A stretch of DNA of 64,000 bases, taken from JAJTHC01 sp044358835. Lineage in GTDB: Bacteria; Cyanobacteriota; Vampirovibrionia; Vampirovibrionales; JAJTHC01. The position numbers were made by a program, and so were the translations under genes. This document shows, piece by piece, positions 26,369 through 35,880 of this stretch. Position 1 is the stretch's first letter. Each line of letters begins with the position of its first letter. Location: NCBI GenBank assembly GCA_044358835.1, contig JBIKNF010000006.1, positions 28,600 through 92,599 on the forward strand, given 5' to 3'. Below the pieces are notes generated by a model that was not told the origin of the DNA, searched no databases, and saw only the letters and a program-made list of their open reading frames with translations.

Positions 26369-26613
26369 AAAGCCTTAATGTTTTGATTAGATTCACGTAA
26401 CGTTTTTTTTCTCAAATTCGACTCATCCCTTTTGCCGTCTTCTCTCGTTTTCGAATGTAACGACGCTTGGCACAATCCTCATTCCCCAAGGGTTTAATGC
26501 TGATGTGACTTTGAATCCCAAAACGTGTGTGAATGAGTTACATCCGTGTACTGAAGATCTACAAACTTCGATTCATTCATTAGGTTTTTATTATATAGGT
26601 TTTGCATAGTTGT

Positions 26614-28278
26614 ATGATGTCTATTAAGCAGTCGCCTCTTCATTACCATAGCCTTGCAAAGCCAAAAGCGGAACAAGATGAATCGCTTGAGCGAAGGGCT
26701 TCTTCGCCTTCGTTGACTCACGCGGTGAATCTGGAAACTTCTTCTAACGATGCCTTTGAATCCCAAGCCACCGTGCCTGAACAAAAAGGGAACATACGCG
26801 AAAAAGTCTCTCTAACCCAACGAATCAACCCCTTTAATCGACGAAAAAAACATCCGCAAAAACTTGAAAAGACAGAGGTGTCCCCCGAACTACTGGCCTT
26901 AGCCGCGGCGGGTTACTTGTCTACCTTGAATCCTGCTTTGGCGGCGGGGTTGGCGTCTAAAATTGACTCGCAATTCTTTTGGGACTTTACGATTTTAGAT
27001 TTTGTCGGCATGGCGTTTCCGCGTATTTCACGTTCCTTGCAACGAGGGGCCGTGCCGTATGATCCCCTAAAAGATCCTGAAGCCCAAAAACGAAGCGGGC
27101 TTGACAAATGGTTCTACATTCGACGAAAAAAAACGGAAAATGCCAACTGGCCTAACTTGCGCGAAGAAATGTTGAGAGAAATCCAAGCCGCCCCAGGTTC
27201 CTTGCTGGTGCCAGCGTTAGTCTTTAGTTTACTGCCGTTGGTGAGTCGAAACAAATACCTGAGCTGGACGGGGCGTCGTAACATGTTGATGTCTGAACAA
27301 GATTTAATGCTCGAACATCAAAACTTACAACAGTTTCTCACTGAAACGTCCCCCCCGCCCCCACGTTACTCACAAGAAGGCGCTTCATTAGAAGCCCTCG
27401 GAAAAGGCTATGTGGAACGGGTATTCAAAGGTATTTCTGAGCCTATGCGTAAGCAAAGCGTGGCGATTGAAATTAAGGGCGATGGAATAATTAACCCCTA
27501 TTATCATATGAGCGTGGGGCATTTGAAAACGCTACAAAAAGGCTTGAACGACGATGAACTATTTGGGCTTAAACAAGCGTTAAATCGCCACCCGAAACTT
27601 AATAAAACGTCTTCGCTTTCTTTAGAAAACGTGACCTTAACACAAGTGGTTGAAGCTATTGCCGAAGTGCAAGGGAAATTGCTGGCCTTTGATGTTCAAC
27701 ACGGGGCAGGCGCTATGTTCTTTAGCGCGAAACATCGTCAAGAACATGCGTTACTAACGGCTAAAATGCAGGCACTCTTCAACATTGCCGAAGCCACCGT
27801 AATGAAAGTTAATGCCATTCATTGCCCACAGACGCGCATGCAACAAGAAATGACACACCTACCCATTATGACAGGAAGCACGTATAGCCCCAAAGCGGTT
27901 TTACACCATTTACAAATGATGGACAAAGGGCGTGATCTCATGGTGGCCACTTTCCGTCGGTTTTTTGCACAGTCAAACAACGGCAAAACCTTACAAGAAA
28001 CGCTTAGCCAATCGTTAAATACGGCCAAAGCCACCAAAGCCTTCATTACCCTAGGCTCTTTTATGTGGATGCTGGGTTGGATGTGGTACCTGTCTCACGC
28101 CATTCAACGGGGGCGTGAATACCCCGCCAATCGCTTGGTCATGTTTAACAAGCCCACTCAAAAAAGCACGCAAGCCCCTGTTCCTTCAGAAGGCTTGCCT
28201 TTGACTAAGAAAGACGTCACCGCTGAACCTTTGAAGGTGATGCGTTCAACGCCAATTAAAGAGGGTCAAGCATCATGA
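26614..28278 (+). CDS. Unknown large membrane-associated protein A
   Basis: The 554-residue product matches no family I know. Its first 85 residues are charged and disordered. Hydrophobic stretches lie near 95-115 (LAALAAAGYLSTLNPALAAGL), near 205-225 (PGSLLVPALVFSLLPLV) and near 485-505 (FITLGSFMWMLGWMWYL); between them is a long charged helical region. A PRISRSLQRG motif follows the first hydrophobic stretch, and a Lys/Pro-rich tail ends the protein. The start is ATGATG; an upstream TTG is less likely. It overlaps the next gene as ATGA, so the two are translationally coupled and probably act together. Confidence 0.75.
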   Translation: MMSIKQSPLHYHSLAKPKAEQDESLERRASSPSLTHAVNLETSSNDAFESQATVPEQKGNIREKVSLTQRINPFNRRKKHPQKLEKTEVSPELLALAAAGYLSTLNPALAAGLASKIDSQFFWDFTILDFVGMAFPRISRSLQRGAVPYDPLKDPEAQKRSGLDKWFYIRRKKTENANWPNLREEMLREIQAAPGSLLVPALVFSLLPLVSRNKYLSWTGRRNMLMSEQDLMLEHQNLQQFLTETSPPPPRYSQEGASLEALGKGYVERVFKGISEPMRKQSVAIEIKGDGIINPYYHMSVGHLKTLQKGLNDDELFGLKQALNRHPKLNKTSSLSLENVTLTQVVEAIAEVQGKLLAFDVQHGAGAMFFSAKHRQEHALLTAKMQALFNIAEATVMKVNAIHCPQTRMQQEMTHLPIMTGSTYSPKAVLHHLQMMDKGRDLMVATFRRFFAQSNNGKTLQETLSQSLNTAKATKAFITLGSFMWMLGWMWYLSHAIQRGREYPANRLVMFNKPTQKSTQAPVPSEGLPLTKKDVTAEPLKVMRSTPIKEGQAS

Positions 28279-30119
28279 AGCCCTCGAATCCCTCCACCCC
28301 AAATAACAACCTGTTCGTTAAGGCGCTGAACCATTTTTACTATCAGGATGTCAAGAGTATTCCCGTGCGCGGTCGCCACTTTGCGGATCGCTTAAACGCA
28401 CAAGCACGGAATACAAACAACTTGGCGTCTAAAACAGTGCAAAAAACAACTGCCAAAATTACGTCACTATTGACGGATAGCGTTGAATTCGCCAAATTTG
28501 AAAAAACCCCCGAACTCTTTGGTGCCACCATTCCAAAACTGCCGTTAACGTTCTTAATTTTAATGTTTTTTGGTTCCATGATGCCGGCCCGTATGCATTC
28601 AGAATACTTAAGGGCTCCAGCCCTGGATGAAAATAAAGACGGCATTGCCGAAGGACATGACTACCGTGCCATTCGAGATGTGCTGATTCGAGATGTGCTG
28701 TCTATTTCACTCTTCTTATTTGCCCTAGAACCTGTTAAACAAGCCATGCTGGCTAAAAAACAAAAAGACGGCACCTTATTTAGTTTGGGTTATAGCCCCA
28801 AGCATTCTAGTTTAATGCTCATGGACGGAAGCTTAAACCCGCGCAAGCCTAATCATTCAATTTCATACCCCAACATTGAAGAAATCTATAACCTTACGTC
28901 ACAAGCCCCCGAAACATTGGCCAAACTTGCGGCCATGCACAAAGCCAACGACAATCTCGCTAAACCTATGGAAGATTACCTTCAAGCGTACCCCCTGTGG
29001 CAGAAGGAAAATGCGTCGTTTTTAAAGGTGTTACAAGATCCCCATGCAAGCTTAGAAGAGCAAGCCAAAGCGCGTTTTATGCTTCAATTTTCAGACGCCC
29101 TAAAAACAAAAGGGCAGAGCATTTTAGCGCATACGCAAGAACTAAGAAGCGCCAAAACGCATTTACGTACCCATCTTTATGAAGCCCTAAGCGAATTAAA
29201 ACCAGCATCTGGCACAACGACGATGCGTCGACAAACCCTGAATGCCGATTCAAATACCCTCATCCGTCGCTTATTTGAACTACCAGGGCTTAAAAAAATG
29301 GAGGACGTTCAAAAATTAGATTTAGAGGCGTTAAACTCTATTTTAGAACAAGATCTTGAAGCCCTTGGTAAAACAATCAAGGTTCAAGCCTTAGTTAAAC
29401 TCCCTGACGCGCAGTCGTATTTGGCGCCTGCCACCCAAAGCGCCGATTACAAAAGATTTAAAGCGGACTTAGACTTGGCCATGAAACAGGGAGATATAGG
29501 GGCCTTCCATCTCATGGCGGACAAAGCCATGAACTACCAGCATTTTATTGATGTCTGTACCCGACAAGTCCTCTCAAGTCATCCCACCTCTTCGGATGGC
29601 AAGCCCTTAAGCTACTCACACGTGTTTAACACCCTTAAAAATGAACATTTTACTCAGCTAGAAGACAGCATCGCGTCCTACAGAGCAGGGCAAAACCTCT
29701 TAGATGCGTTGAAGTCTGAACATGGAGAGGGGATCTTAACCCACTTTAAAGCCATGTATACCCATTCAGCCAATGCCATGAAACAAGTCGATGCCTTGGA
29801 TACCAGCGTGAAGCAATTCCAACACGAGGGGGCTGGGTACTTAAAAACGTCCTTTAACTTTTTGGGTACTCAAATACCGCTCCCTGCGGTGGATTGGCTC
29901 AAGAAACAACTCAAACTCCAAACCCTTCAATCCTTAGATGTTCGACGTATTCTCTCAGAATCCGCCCGCAATATGCGTTCCCCTGTCGATTCGATCGGCT
30001 ACGTCTTTGTCGCCGCGTTTATTGGGTTTTTCCCCGTATGGTTGAATCAAGTCGTCACTGAAACGGAATATCGCCTAAAAAAAGCAAAAGACGCTCCATC
30101 AAAACATGATCCGTCTTGA
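28275..30119 (+). CDS. Unknown large membrane-associated protein B
   Basis: This 614-residue partner of protein A has the same plan: a basic N-terminus, hydrophobic segments near 95-110 (PLTFLILMFFGSMMPARM) and 140-155 (LSISLFLFALEP), a 400-residue charged and probably helical middle, and a final hydrophobic segment near 575-595 (GYVFVAAFIGFFPVWL) followed by a Lys-rich tail. The PARM after the first segment and the RDVLIRDVL before the second recall PRIS and REEMLREI in protein A, so the two are likely distant paralogues. No catalytic motif is visible. It faces pnp across a bidirectional terminator. Confidence 0.75.
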   Translation: MKPSNPSTPNNNLFVKALNHFYYQDVKSIPVRGRHFADRLNAQARNTNNLASKTVQKTTAKITSLLTDSVEFAKFEKTPELFGATIPKLPLTFLILMFFGSMMPARMHSEYLRAPALDENKDGIAEGHDYRAIRDVLIRDVLSISLFLFALEPVKQAMLAKKQKDGTLFSLGYSPKHSSLMLMDGSLNPRKPNHSISYPNIEEIYNLTSQAPETLAKLAAMHKANDNLAKPMEDYLQAYPLWQKENASFLKVLQDPHASLEEQAKARFMLQFSDALKTKGQSILAHTQELRSAKTHLRTHLYEALSELKPASGTTTMRRQTLNADSNTLIRRLFELPGLKKMEDVQKLDLEALNSILEQDLEALGKTIKVQALVKLPDAQSYLAPATQSADYKRFKADLDLAMKQGDIGAFHLMADKAMNYQHFIDVCTRQVLSSHPTSSDGKPLSYSHVFNTLKNEHFTQLEDSIASYRAGQNLLDALKSEHGEGILTHFKAMYTHSANAMKQVDALDTSVKQFQHEGAGYLKTSFNFLGTQIPLPAVDWLKKQLKLQTLQSLDVRRILSESARNMRSPVDSIGYVFVAAFIGFFPVWLNQVVTETEYRLKKAKDAPSKHDPS

Positions 30120-30176
30120 TGAGACGAAACGATCATTCCGATTATAGGAGCCTCTAAAAAAGTGGCTTCTATACAC

Positions 30177-30210
30177 AAAAAAGGGATGCCGGTTAAAGCA
30201 CCCCTTTTTT
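30177..30210. terminator. Bidirectional terminator between protein B gene and pnp
   Basis: AAAAAAGGGATGC pairs with GCACCCCTTTTTT with one mismatch around an 8-base loop. The A- and T-runs on the two sides serve the two convergent genes. Confidence 0.85.
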
Positions 30211-30230
30211 AAACAAGTTCAGGTAATTAC

Positions 30231-32579
30231 CTAATAACGATCGCGACCGCCTCCGCGACCGCCACGGTTTCCACCGCCACCACCTCCACGGTAGCCCCCA
30301 CGATCGGGACGCTCTTCGCGTTCAGGGCGTTCGCTGAGGGTTTCAGGCACCACGAAAGGTGCTAAACCAAAGCTGGCACGCTCTTCATCGGTCACATCTT
30401 TCATCGAAAGATTTGTACGGCCACGCTCATCAATGGCTGTTACACGAACCACGACTTCATCCCCAATGTTGACGGCATCTTCAATAATACCGACTCGACA
30501 AGGGAATTGTGAAATGTGAATCATGCCGTCTTTACCAGGAGCGAGTTGAACAAAGGCACCGATAGGGATGATGCTTTGCACTGTTCCTTTAATCAACATG
30601 CCGGGTTCAAACTTACGGGTCAAGTCTTCAATCTTCTTACGAGCCGCAGCCATGGCCACGCCGTCATTGGTTGAAATATGCACCAAACCTTCGTCGTTAA
30701 TATCAATGGTCGCACCTGTTTCTTCAATAATGGAGCGAATCATTTTACCACCTGGCCCAATGACGGTACCAATTTGGTCTTGATCGATCTTGATGGTTTC
30801 AATGCGAGGGGCATAAGTCGACAAGTCAGGACGAGCTTTCGGAAGGGCTTCGGCCATTTTTTGTAAAATGTGCAAACGCCCTTGACGAGCCTGTTCTAAG
30901 GCTTGACGCATTAAATCAATGGAAATACCTTGGATTTTAATATCCATTTGAAGGGCCGTAACGCCTTCGGTATTACCTGTTACTTTAAAGTCCATGTCAC
31001 CCAAGAAGTCTTCAAGACCTTGAATGTCGGATAAAATAACGGATTTATCGCCTTCTTTAATCAAGCCCATGGCAATACCACCGACGACTTTTTCAATCGG
31101 CACACCAGCATCCATTAAGGCAAGTGTCGCTCCACAGGTGGAACCCATGGACGTGGATCCGTTAGAAGCCACAACTTCACTGACGACACGCAAGGTGTAG
31201 GGAAAGTCCGCTTGTTTTGGTAAAGAAGCCGCAACCGCACGTTCAGCGAGACAACCATGCCCAATTTCACGACGACCCGCCCCACGGTTAGGACGAACTT
31301 CGCCCACACTGTAAGCAGGGAAATTGTAGTGATGCATCCAGCGTTTTTCGGTGTCAGGCTCAACGCCGTCTAAGCGTTGAAGATCACCTGGAGAGCCGAG
31401 TGTGGCGATTGAAAGCACTTGAGTGCCTCCACGCGTGAACAAGGCGGAACCATGCACACGTGGCAACACACCCACATGACATTTAATAGGACGAATTTCC
31501 TCAGAATTACGGCCATCGGCACGCACGCCTTCGTTAACGACCATGGCTCGCATGACTTTTTTCTCAAGCGATTTAAAGGATTCGCTGAAAACGGGTACAT
31601 CTTGAGCTTTGATGAGGACGTTCAAGTCGTGGTCTTCACCCAACGCTTCTAAGGCTTTTTTGGCCTCTTCTTTAATCGAAGCGACCAAGTCTTTGCGTCC
31701 GTCACGATCTTCATTGTGATACGCTGCATTGACCTTGTCGTAATAATTCGCCTTCAAGAACTCAACCACAGGGCTGTTGTCAAACTCAGGGGTAAACGCT
31801 TTTACCACAGGAACCCCGCAAAGGTGAGCAAAAGCTTCTTGCGCCGCGACTTGGTTTTTAATTTCTTTATGGGCAAAATCCAAGGCTTCAATGAGTTCGT
31901 CTTCCGTGACGAAATCGGCGCCTGCTTCCACCATCATAATGGAATCTTTGGTCCCTGCAACCACAAGGTCTAAAGGACTTTCAGCCATTTGCTTGTAAGT
32001 CGGGTTCGCGATTAACGCACCGTCTACCTTCGCGACACGAACAGCACCAATAGGCCCTTGAAACGGCGCATTTTTACACAGCGTCAACGCAAAAGAAGCG
32101 GCCAAAATAGCCAAGGCATCCATGGGGTTTTCGTGATCGCTGGTCAAGCCGTTGACGACGATTTGCACATCGTTACGGAAGCCATCGGGGAAAAGAGGAC
32201 GAATGGGGCGATCAATCAAACGAGAGGTTAAAATCGCTTTTTCACTCGGGCGAGCTTCACGCTTGTTGTAACCACCCGGAATACGGCCCACAGAATAGAG
32301 CTTTTCTTCGTAATCAATGAGCAATGGGAAGAAATCAATCCCAGCGCGAGGGGTTTCACTAGCCGTGGCGTTGGCCATTACAGTGGTTTCACCACATTGC
32401 AGAATAATCGAACCGCCAGCCGCACGAGAAATACGCCCTGTTTCCACGTAAACGGTTTTACCGCCAATGTCAAATTGAGCGCGTTTCATTTCAGGGTAAA
32501 AGGCGTCAAGCGTAGGGCTTTTAATACCAAATTCACCCGACTGTTGGGGGTGGGTCAAGGTTTCTTGAGACATCATCAT
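30231..32579 (-). CDS. pnp: Polyribonucleotide nucleotidyltransferase (PNPase)
   Basis: The 782-residue protein has two RNase PH domains (about 30-240 and 340-575; GGYNKREARPSEKAILTSRL and GRREIGHGCLAERA are diagnostic), a KH domain (IGTVIGPGGKMIRSI) and an S1 domain (about 650-720). It degrades RNA 3'-5' with phosphate. After S1 it carries an unusual Arg/Gly-rich tail with GGYRGGGGGGNRGG and GGRGGGRDRY, resembling eukaryotic RGG boxes. It begins with three ATG codons and a weak AAAGAAAG upstream. rpsO, the common neighbour, is not adjacent. Confidence 0.96.
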   Translation of the reverse strand: MMMSQETLTHPQQSGEFGIKSPTLDAFYPEMKRAQFDIGGKTVYVETGRISRAAGGSIILQCGETTVMANATASETPRAGIDFFPLLIDYEEKLYSVGRIPGGYNKREARPSEKAILTSRLIDRPIRPLFPDGFRNDVQIVVNGLTSDHENPMDALAILAASFALTLCKNAPFQGPIGAVRVAKVDGALIANPTYKQMAESPLDLVVAGTKDSIMMVEAGADFVTEDELIEALDFAHKEIKNQVAAQEAFAHLCGVPVVKAFTPEFDNSPVVEFLKANYYDKVNAAYHNEDRDGRKDLVASIKEEAKKALEALGEDHDLNVLIKAQDVPVFSESFKSLEKKVMRAMVVNEGVRADGRNSEEIRPIKCHVGVLPRVHGSALFTRGGTQVLSIATLGSPGDLQRLDGVEPDTEKRWMHHYNFPAYSVGEVRPNRGAGRREIGHGCLAERAVAASLPKQADFPYTLRVVSEVVASNGSTSMGSTCGATLALMDAGVPIEKVVGGIAMGLIKEGDKSVILSDIQGLEDFLGDMDFKVTGNTEGVTALQMDIKIQGISIDLMRQALEQARQGRLHILQKMAEALPKARPDLSTYAPRIETIKIDQDQIGTVIGPGGKMIRSIIEETGATIDINDEGLVHISTNDGVAMAAARKKIEDLTRKFEPGMLIKGTVQSIIPIGAFVQLAPGKDGMIHISQFPCRVGIIEDAVNIGDEVVVRVTAIDERGRTNLSMKDVTDEERASFGLAPFVVPETLSERPEREERPDRGGYRGGGGGGNRGGRGGGRDRY

Positions 32580-32796
32580 AAAATCAGAATCTACTTTCTT
32601 TACATCAGGGCTTGCGTCGCAAACCGTTATTTATCAATCGCTTTTACACGTTGGGGATATTATACAACAGAAACATAAAGAAGTAAAACAAGGGGCTTTT
32701 TGGGGGAATGTATAAAAACACCCCCATGATGCGTGGTGCATGACGGAGGCGTTATGTTTATAAAATTTAAATTAAAGTACTATTTACACTTCGCTT

Positions 32797-33311
32797 TTAC
32801 AGACCCATCTCTGAGATTTTTGCTTCTTCTTCTGGAGTCAGCGGTCTCTTTGAAGGGAGAGCTAAAACGTCTTTTTTCAATGAGCTGAGATTATTTAGCA
32901 ATTGGCTAATAGGACTGCCCTTAGTCGTTGGATCTTCAAATGGAGACAATTCGGTATAACGTTGTGAATCAGCAGAAGCAGAAATAGCTAAGTAACTTTT
33001 ATGACTGGATCCTGAGCGCGTAGATTCCTTCACTATAAGAGCTCCAGGAGCAGGGTGTGCTTGGATAACTTTTATAGCAATGGTAATTTGTTTAAGTACT
33101 TCATCGATAGATGCTTGGTTAGCCATATAGCCCTTAGGCACTTCCGTGTTCGGAACTGCGATATTTGTAGCTTCTAAGGCTTGCCGAATAGCTCTTTCGA
33201 TTAAGCCTTTACCTGGAGCTAAAATCTCCATCCCCTCTCTCTGACTATTATTAGCCTTCAGAGGCTGTGCTTGCAGGCGGGGGGGGGGGCGTATCGTTGT
33301 AGTTGTAACAT
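32797..33311 (-). pseudogene. Unknown gene split by an 11-base poly-C tract (phase-variable or frameshifted)
   Basis: A 144-codon frame (ATG at 33231) encodes a charged, mostly helical protein of unknown family. Its ATG has GAGAGGGG directly against it with no spacing, so it is a poor start. Upstream, ATG at 33311 has AAAGGT nine bases away and reads seven codons into a run of 11 C (minus strand, 33289-33279); in that frame translation soon meets TGA. The 144-codon frame is itself open back through the tract. With 12 or 9 C the two join into one protein with a short poly-Pro near residue 9. So the copy shown is OFF, or the base count is wrong. Confidence 0.7.
33279..33289. repeat. Homopolymer (G)11 tract
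   Basis: Eleven consecutive G on the plus strand (C on the coding strand), the longest mononucleotide G/C run I noticed here. It lies between a well-placed start codon and the main reading frame of the gene to its left. Confidence 0.95.
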
Positions 33312-33536
33312 AATATCGTTACCTTTCTAGGGTTAATTAACGGAACATAGAGAAAAGGCAAAGGCTCATAGTTAAATAGTATAGTAAATAAAATTGATGT
33401 CAAGCCTAATAAAACGCCAAAGACGGCTCTATTCGTTCCCCCTCCATTTCACCGAGGCCCCTACAGCTTCCGTTAAAACCCGTCGAAAGAGTTCCAAAAC
33501 CTTCTTCAAACCCTAGACCACGGAGGCTCCTCTATA

Positions 33537-33995
33537 ATGACGCTACTAAACGCTATGAACATTTCTTCTTCAGGCATGACGACCCATGCCCAACGCGCCC
33601 AAGTCCACGCCACGAACATGGCCAATCTAGGCACCCCCGGCTATAAACGTCAGATTCCTATTTTAAGCCAGCAAGTGCAAGTGCCGTTTGCAGACTTAAT
33701 GGGCCAAGTCAACGCCGCGGCTTCAGGACTGTCTTCCAGTAGCCTCCACAATATGGCAGAATCAGGGGTGACGATGTCTGGCACGGTGAGCGATCCCAGC
33801 AAAGGCACACAGCTCTACATGCCTTACCACCCTGCTGCCGATGCCAACGGTTATGTGGAAGCTTCCACCGCGAACCCTTTAGTCGACATGGCCGATGCCT
33901 TGATGGCCAACCGCATGTTTGAAGCGAACTTGTCGGTCTACGGCATTTTAAAAAGCATGGCGTCACGATCGGTTGAGCTTGGTTCAGGCCGATAG
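33537..33995 (+). CDS. flgC: Flagellar basal-body rod protein FlgC
   Basis: The 152-residue protein has the flagellar rod N-terminal motif (MNISSSGMTTHAQRAQVHATNMAN), a YHPAADANGYV block typical of FlgC, and the C-terminal ANRMFEANLSVYGILKSM helix that forms the D0 coiled coil. FlgC makes the proximal rod. GGAG lies about 11 bases before the ATG. The usual flgB before it and fliE after it are missing, so the rod genes are dispersed. Its 3' end overlaps the next gene on the other strand by 58 bases. Confidence 0.9.
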   Translation: MTLLNAMNISSSGMTTHAQRAQVHATNMANLGTPGYKRQIPILSQQVQVPFADLMGQVNAAASGLSSSSLHNMAESGVTMSGTVSDPSKGTQLYMPYHPAADANGYVEASTANPLVDMADALMANRMFEANLSVYGILKSMASRSVELGSGR

Positions 33996-34960
33996 AAAGA
34001 AGTGGGTTTTGAAGGGTGAAAGCCTGGTGTAGAAGCCTTTTTGATTTGCTGTTGCTTATTTTCCCGCTGAATGCGTTGGCGCGTTAAATAGATATTCAGC
34101 AACGGAGGCAACACCCCTAGGGCAAGTATAGAAGTAAAGGCTTCAGCCAAATAGCGTTGATTTTCTGGAGATCCGAACCATTTACTTTCTTGTGTGAACA
34201 GTTTCTTTAGAAACGGACTAACCAAAAAAGGCATGGCAAAAAAGCCAACAAGAAAAGCGGTATACTTAATGGAAAGCTCCTGCACCTCGTAAGGATCCCG
34301 AGCCGCTAAGAAATAGCCCGCATAGGAAGGAATCGACCAAAACAAAAAGGCTTTCCACCCTTCCATGCCAATGAGATCTCCATTTTTAAGCCCCAAATGT
34401 TGATTAAAGGCCTTTAAGAGTTGAGGCATCTTCGTATTTTTTTGGGCACAAGTTAGGCCAATCCCCATACTGGCCATAACACCCACACCACCGACAAGCA
34501 AATTGCGCACAATGGCCTTTTTATATTGCTGAGACACCGATAGTTTAGAGGGTTCTGTTTTTGAAGATTCTTTTTTCTCTCCGATGATTTGAGCGTAGCT
34601 TTGATCCCCAATGCGCCACTGCGTAACAAGGTTTCGAACTTGTGACATGCTCATTAACAACGCACCCAAAGAAGAATAGAGTGCGAGGGATTTAGAAAGC
34701 TGTACCCATTCTTGAGCAACTTCTGTTTTTGGGAGATTGACGCGCTTAATAAAGGCGTCTAAGCCTTTGTTAAGCAAATACGTACTTCCAAAGGGAACAA
34801 GCGTGGTGCCGTACTGCCCAACTAATTCGTCAAAAAATTCATTTGGCGTTCGCACCAACACAACTTTAGGCGTTTCATTGCCCAAAACTTCCCTAAATAA
34901 AAGATCAGGGAGTCCACGATTAACCCTTAGGTGAGTAATAATGTTGCTTAATTTCATCAT
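33938..34960 (-). CDS. Unknown multi-pass membrane protein
   Basis: The 340-residue product starts MMKLSNIITHL and has conserved-looking soluble blocks (GLPDLLFREVLGNETPKVVLVRT; NEFFDELV) followed by about five hydrophobic segments (near 90-110, 150-170, 205-225, 230-255 and 280-300) and a Ser/Pro/Lys-rich tail. I believe the N-terminal block occurs in other uncharacterised Vampirovibrionia membrane proteins, but cannot check this. A 17-codon longer form from a TTG is possible; neither start has a good ribosome-binding site. The C-terminal 19 codons overlap flgC in antisense, so one of the two ends may be tolerant to change. Confidence 0.7.
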   Translation of the reverse strand: MMKLSNIITHLRVNRGLPDLLFREVLGNETPKVVLVRTPNEFFDELVGQYGTTLVPFGSTYLLNKGLDAFIKRVNLPKTEVAQEWVQLSKSLALYSSLGALLMSMSQVRNLVTQWRIGDQSYAQIIGEKKESSKTEPSKLSVSQQYKKAIVRNLLVGGVGVMASMGIGLTCAQKNTKMPQLLKAFNQHLGLKNGDLIGMEGWKAFLFWSIPSYAGYFLAARDPYEVQELSIKYTAFLVGFFAMPFLVSPFLKKLFTQESKWFGSPENQRYLAEAFTSILALGVLPPLLNIYLTRQRIQRENKQQQIKKASTPGFHPSKPTSFYRPEPSSTDRDAMLFKMP

Positions 34961-35193
34961 GAGAGAATCGTTACAAAAGCCTTCGTTAAAATAATGATTC
35001 AACTCCGCCAAATAAACGGATAGTTGAAAAAGAGATACTTTATTATAAAAGGAACCGAAAGTATTGTCAAATTACGACAACAAGGCCAGTAACCGTTTTG
35101 GCGGTGTTGTTTAAATTAAAACTTTCCCGAATTGGAATTATCCTCTATACTGACAAAATAGATATGATGCGCTTTGGAGAGGAGCTTTTTTCA

Positions 35194-35862
35194 ATGGATT
35201 TTAAATTACTTATTTTTACCTTGCAACATGACTGGGCCGTGTTGTCTCCCATTGTGGTGGCGTCTTTGATTACAGGTGCCGTTGTATTTAAGCGCTTGAG
35301 CTTTTTCAAAAGCCAAGAACGTGAGTTAGAATCCTTTGTGCAACGCTTGCAACGTGAACTGGCCAAGCATAATTATGACAACGCCCTTGCCATTAGTGAA
35401 CAACTCGGTGGCATTTATGGCCGTGTCAGCCAAGAAGGGATTCAACTCCTTCGCCAGCACGCGCGGGATGCCAAAGCCTTTGGCAGTGCCTTTGACATTA
35501 CCATTGCACTAGCTTTGCGTCGCCTAGAACAAGGCTTAAACGTGTTAGGCACCGTGGGTACCATTGCCCCCTACTTAGGTTTATTTGGCACCGTGGTGCG
35601 TATTTTATTAACCTTCGGAGAAATGGCCAATTCCAGTCAAGGGCAGGCGTCTCAAGTGATGTTCGGCATTGGTTCTGCGTTAATTGCCACCGCCTTTGGT
35701 TTGGGTGTGGCGATTTTGGCGGTGGTGGCGAATAACTATTTTAGATCCAAAGTCGAAGGGTTTGAAAATGACTTTCAATTACTCAAGCTCGTTTTACTTT
35801 CTTCGGTGGATGCTCCTTCAGCCACGTCACACGAACAGCATCAACACCCCGTTCATGCTTAA
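35194..35862 (+). CDS. exbB: ExbB/TolQ/MotA-type proton channel subunit
   Basis: The 222-residue protein has a first membrane helix near 15-35, a cytoplasmic helical domain, and a pair of helices with the family core LNVLGTVGTIAPYLGLFGTV and ALIATAFGLGVAILAVVANNYF. ExbB forms the pentameric proton channel that drives TonB- or Tol-type work across the envelope. AGAGGAG precedes the ATG at 35194 by nine bases; the longer frame lacks such support. It starts a unit exbB-exbD-exbD. Confidence 0.92.
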   Translation: MDFKLLIFTLQHDWAVLSPIVVASLITGAVVFKRLSFFKSQERELESFVQRLQRELAKHNYDNALAISEQLGGIYGRVSQEGIQLLRQHARDAKAFGSAFDITIALALRRLEQGLNVLGTVGTIAPYLGLFGTVVRILLTFGEMANSSQGQASQVMFGIGSALIATAFGLGVAILAVVANNYFRSKVEGFENDFQLLKLVLLSSVDAPSATSHEQHQHPVHA

Positions 35863-35880
35863 AAAGGACTCATTCCCGCT

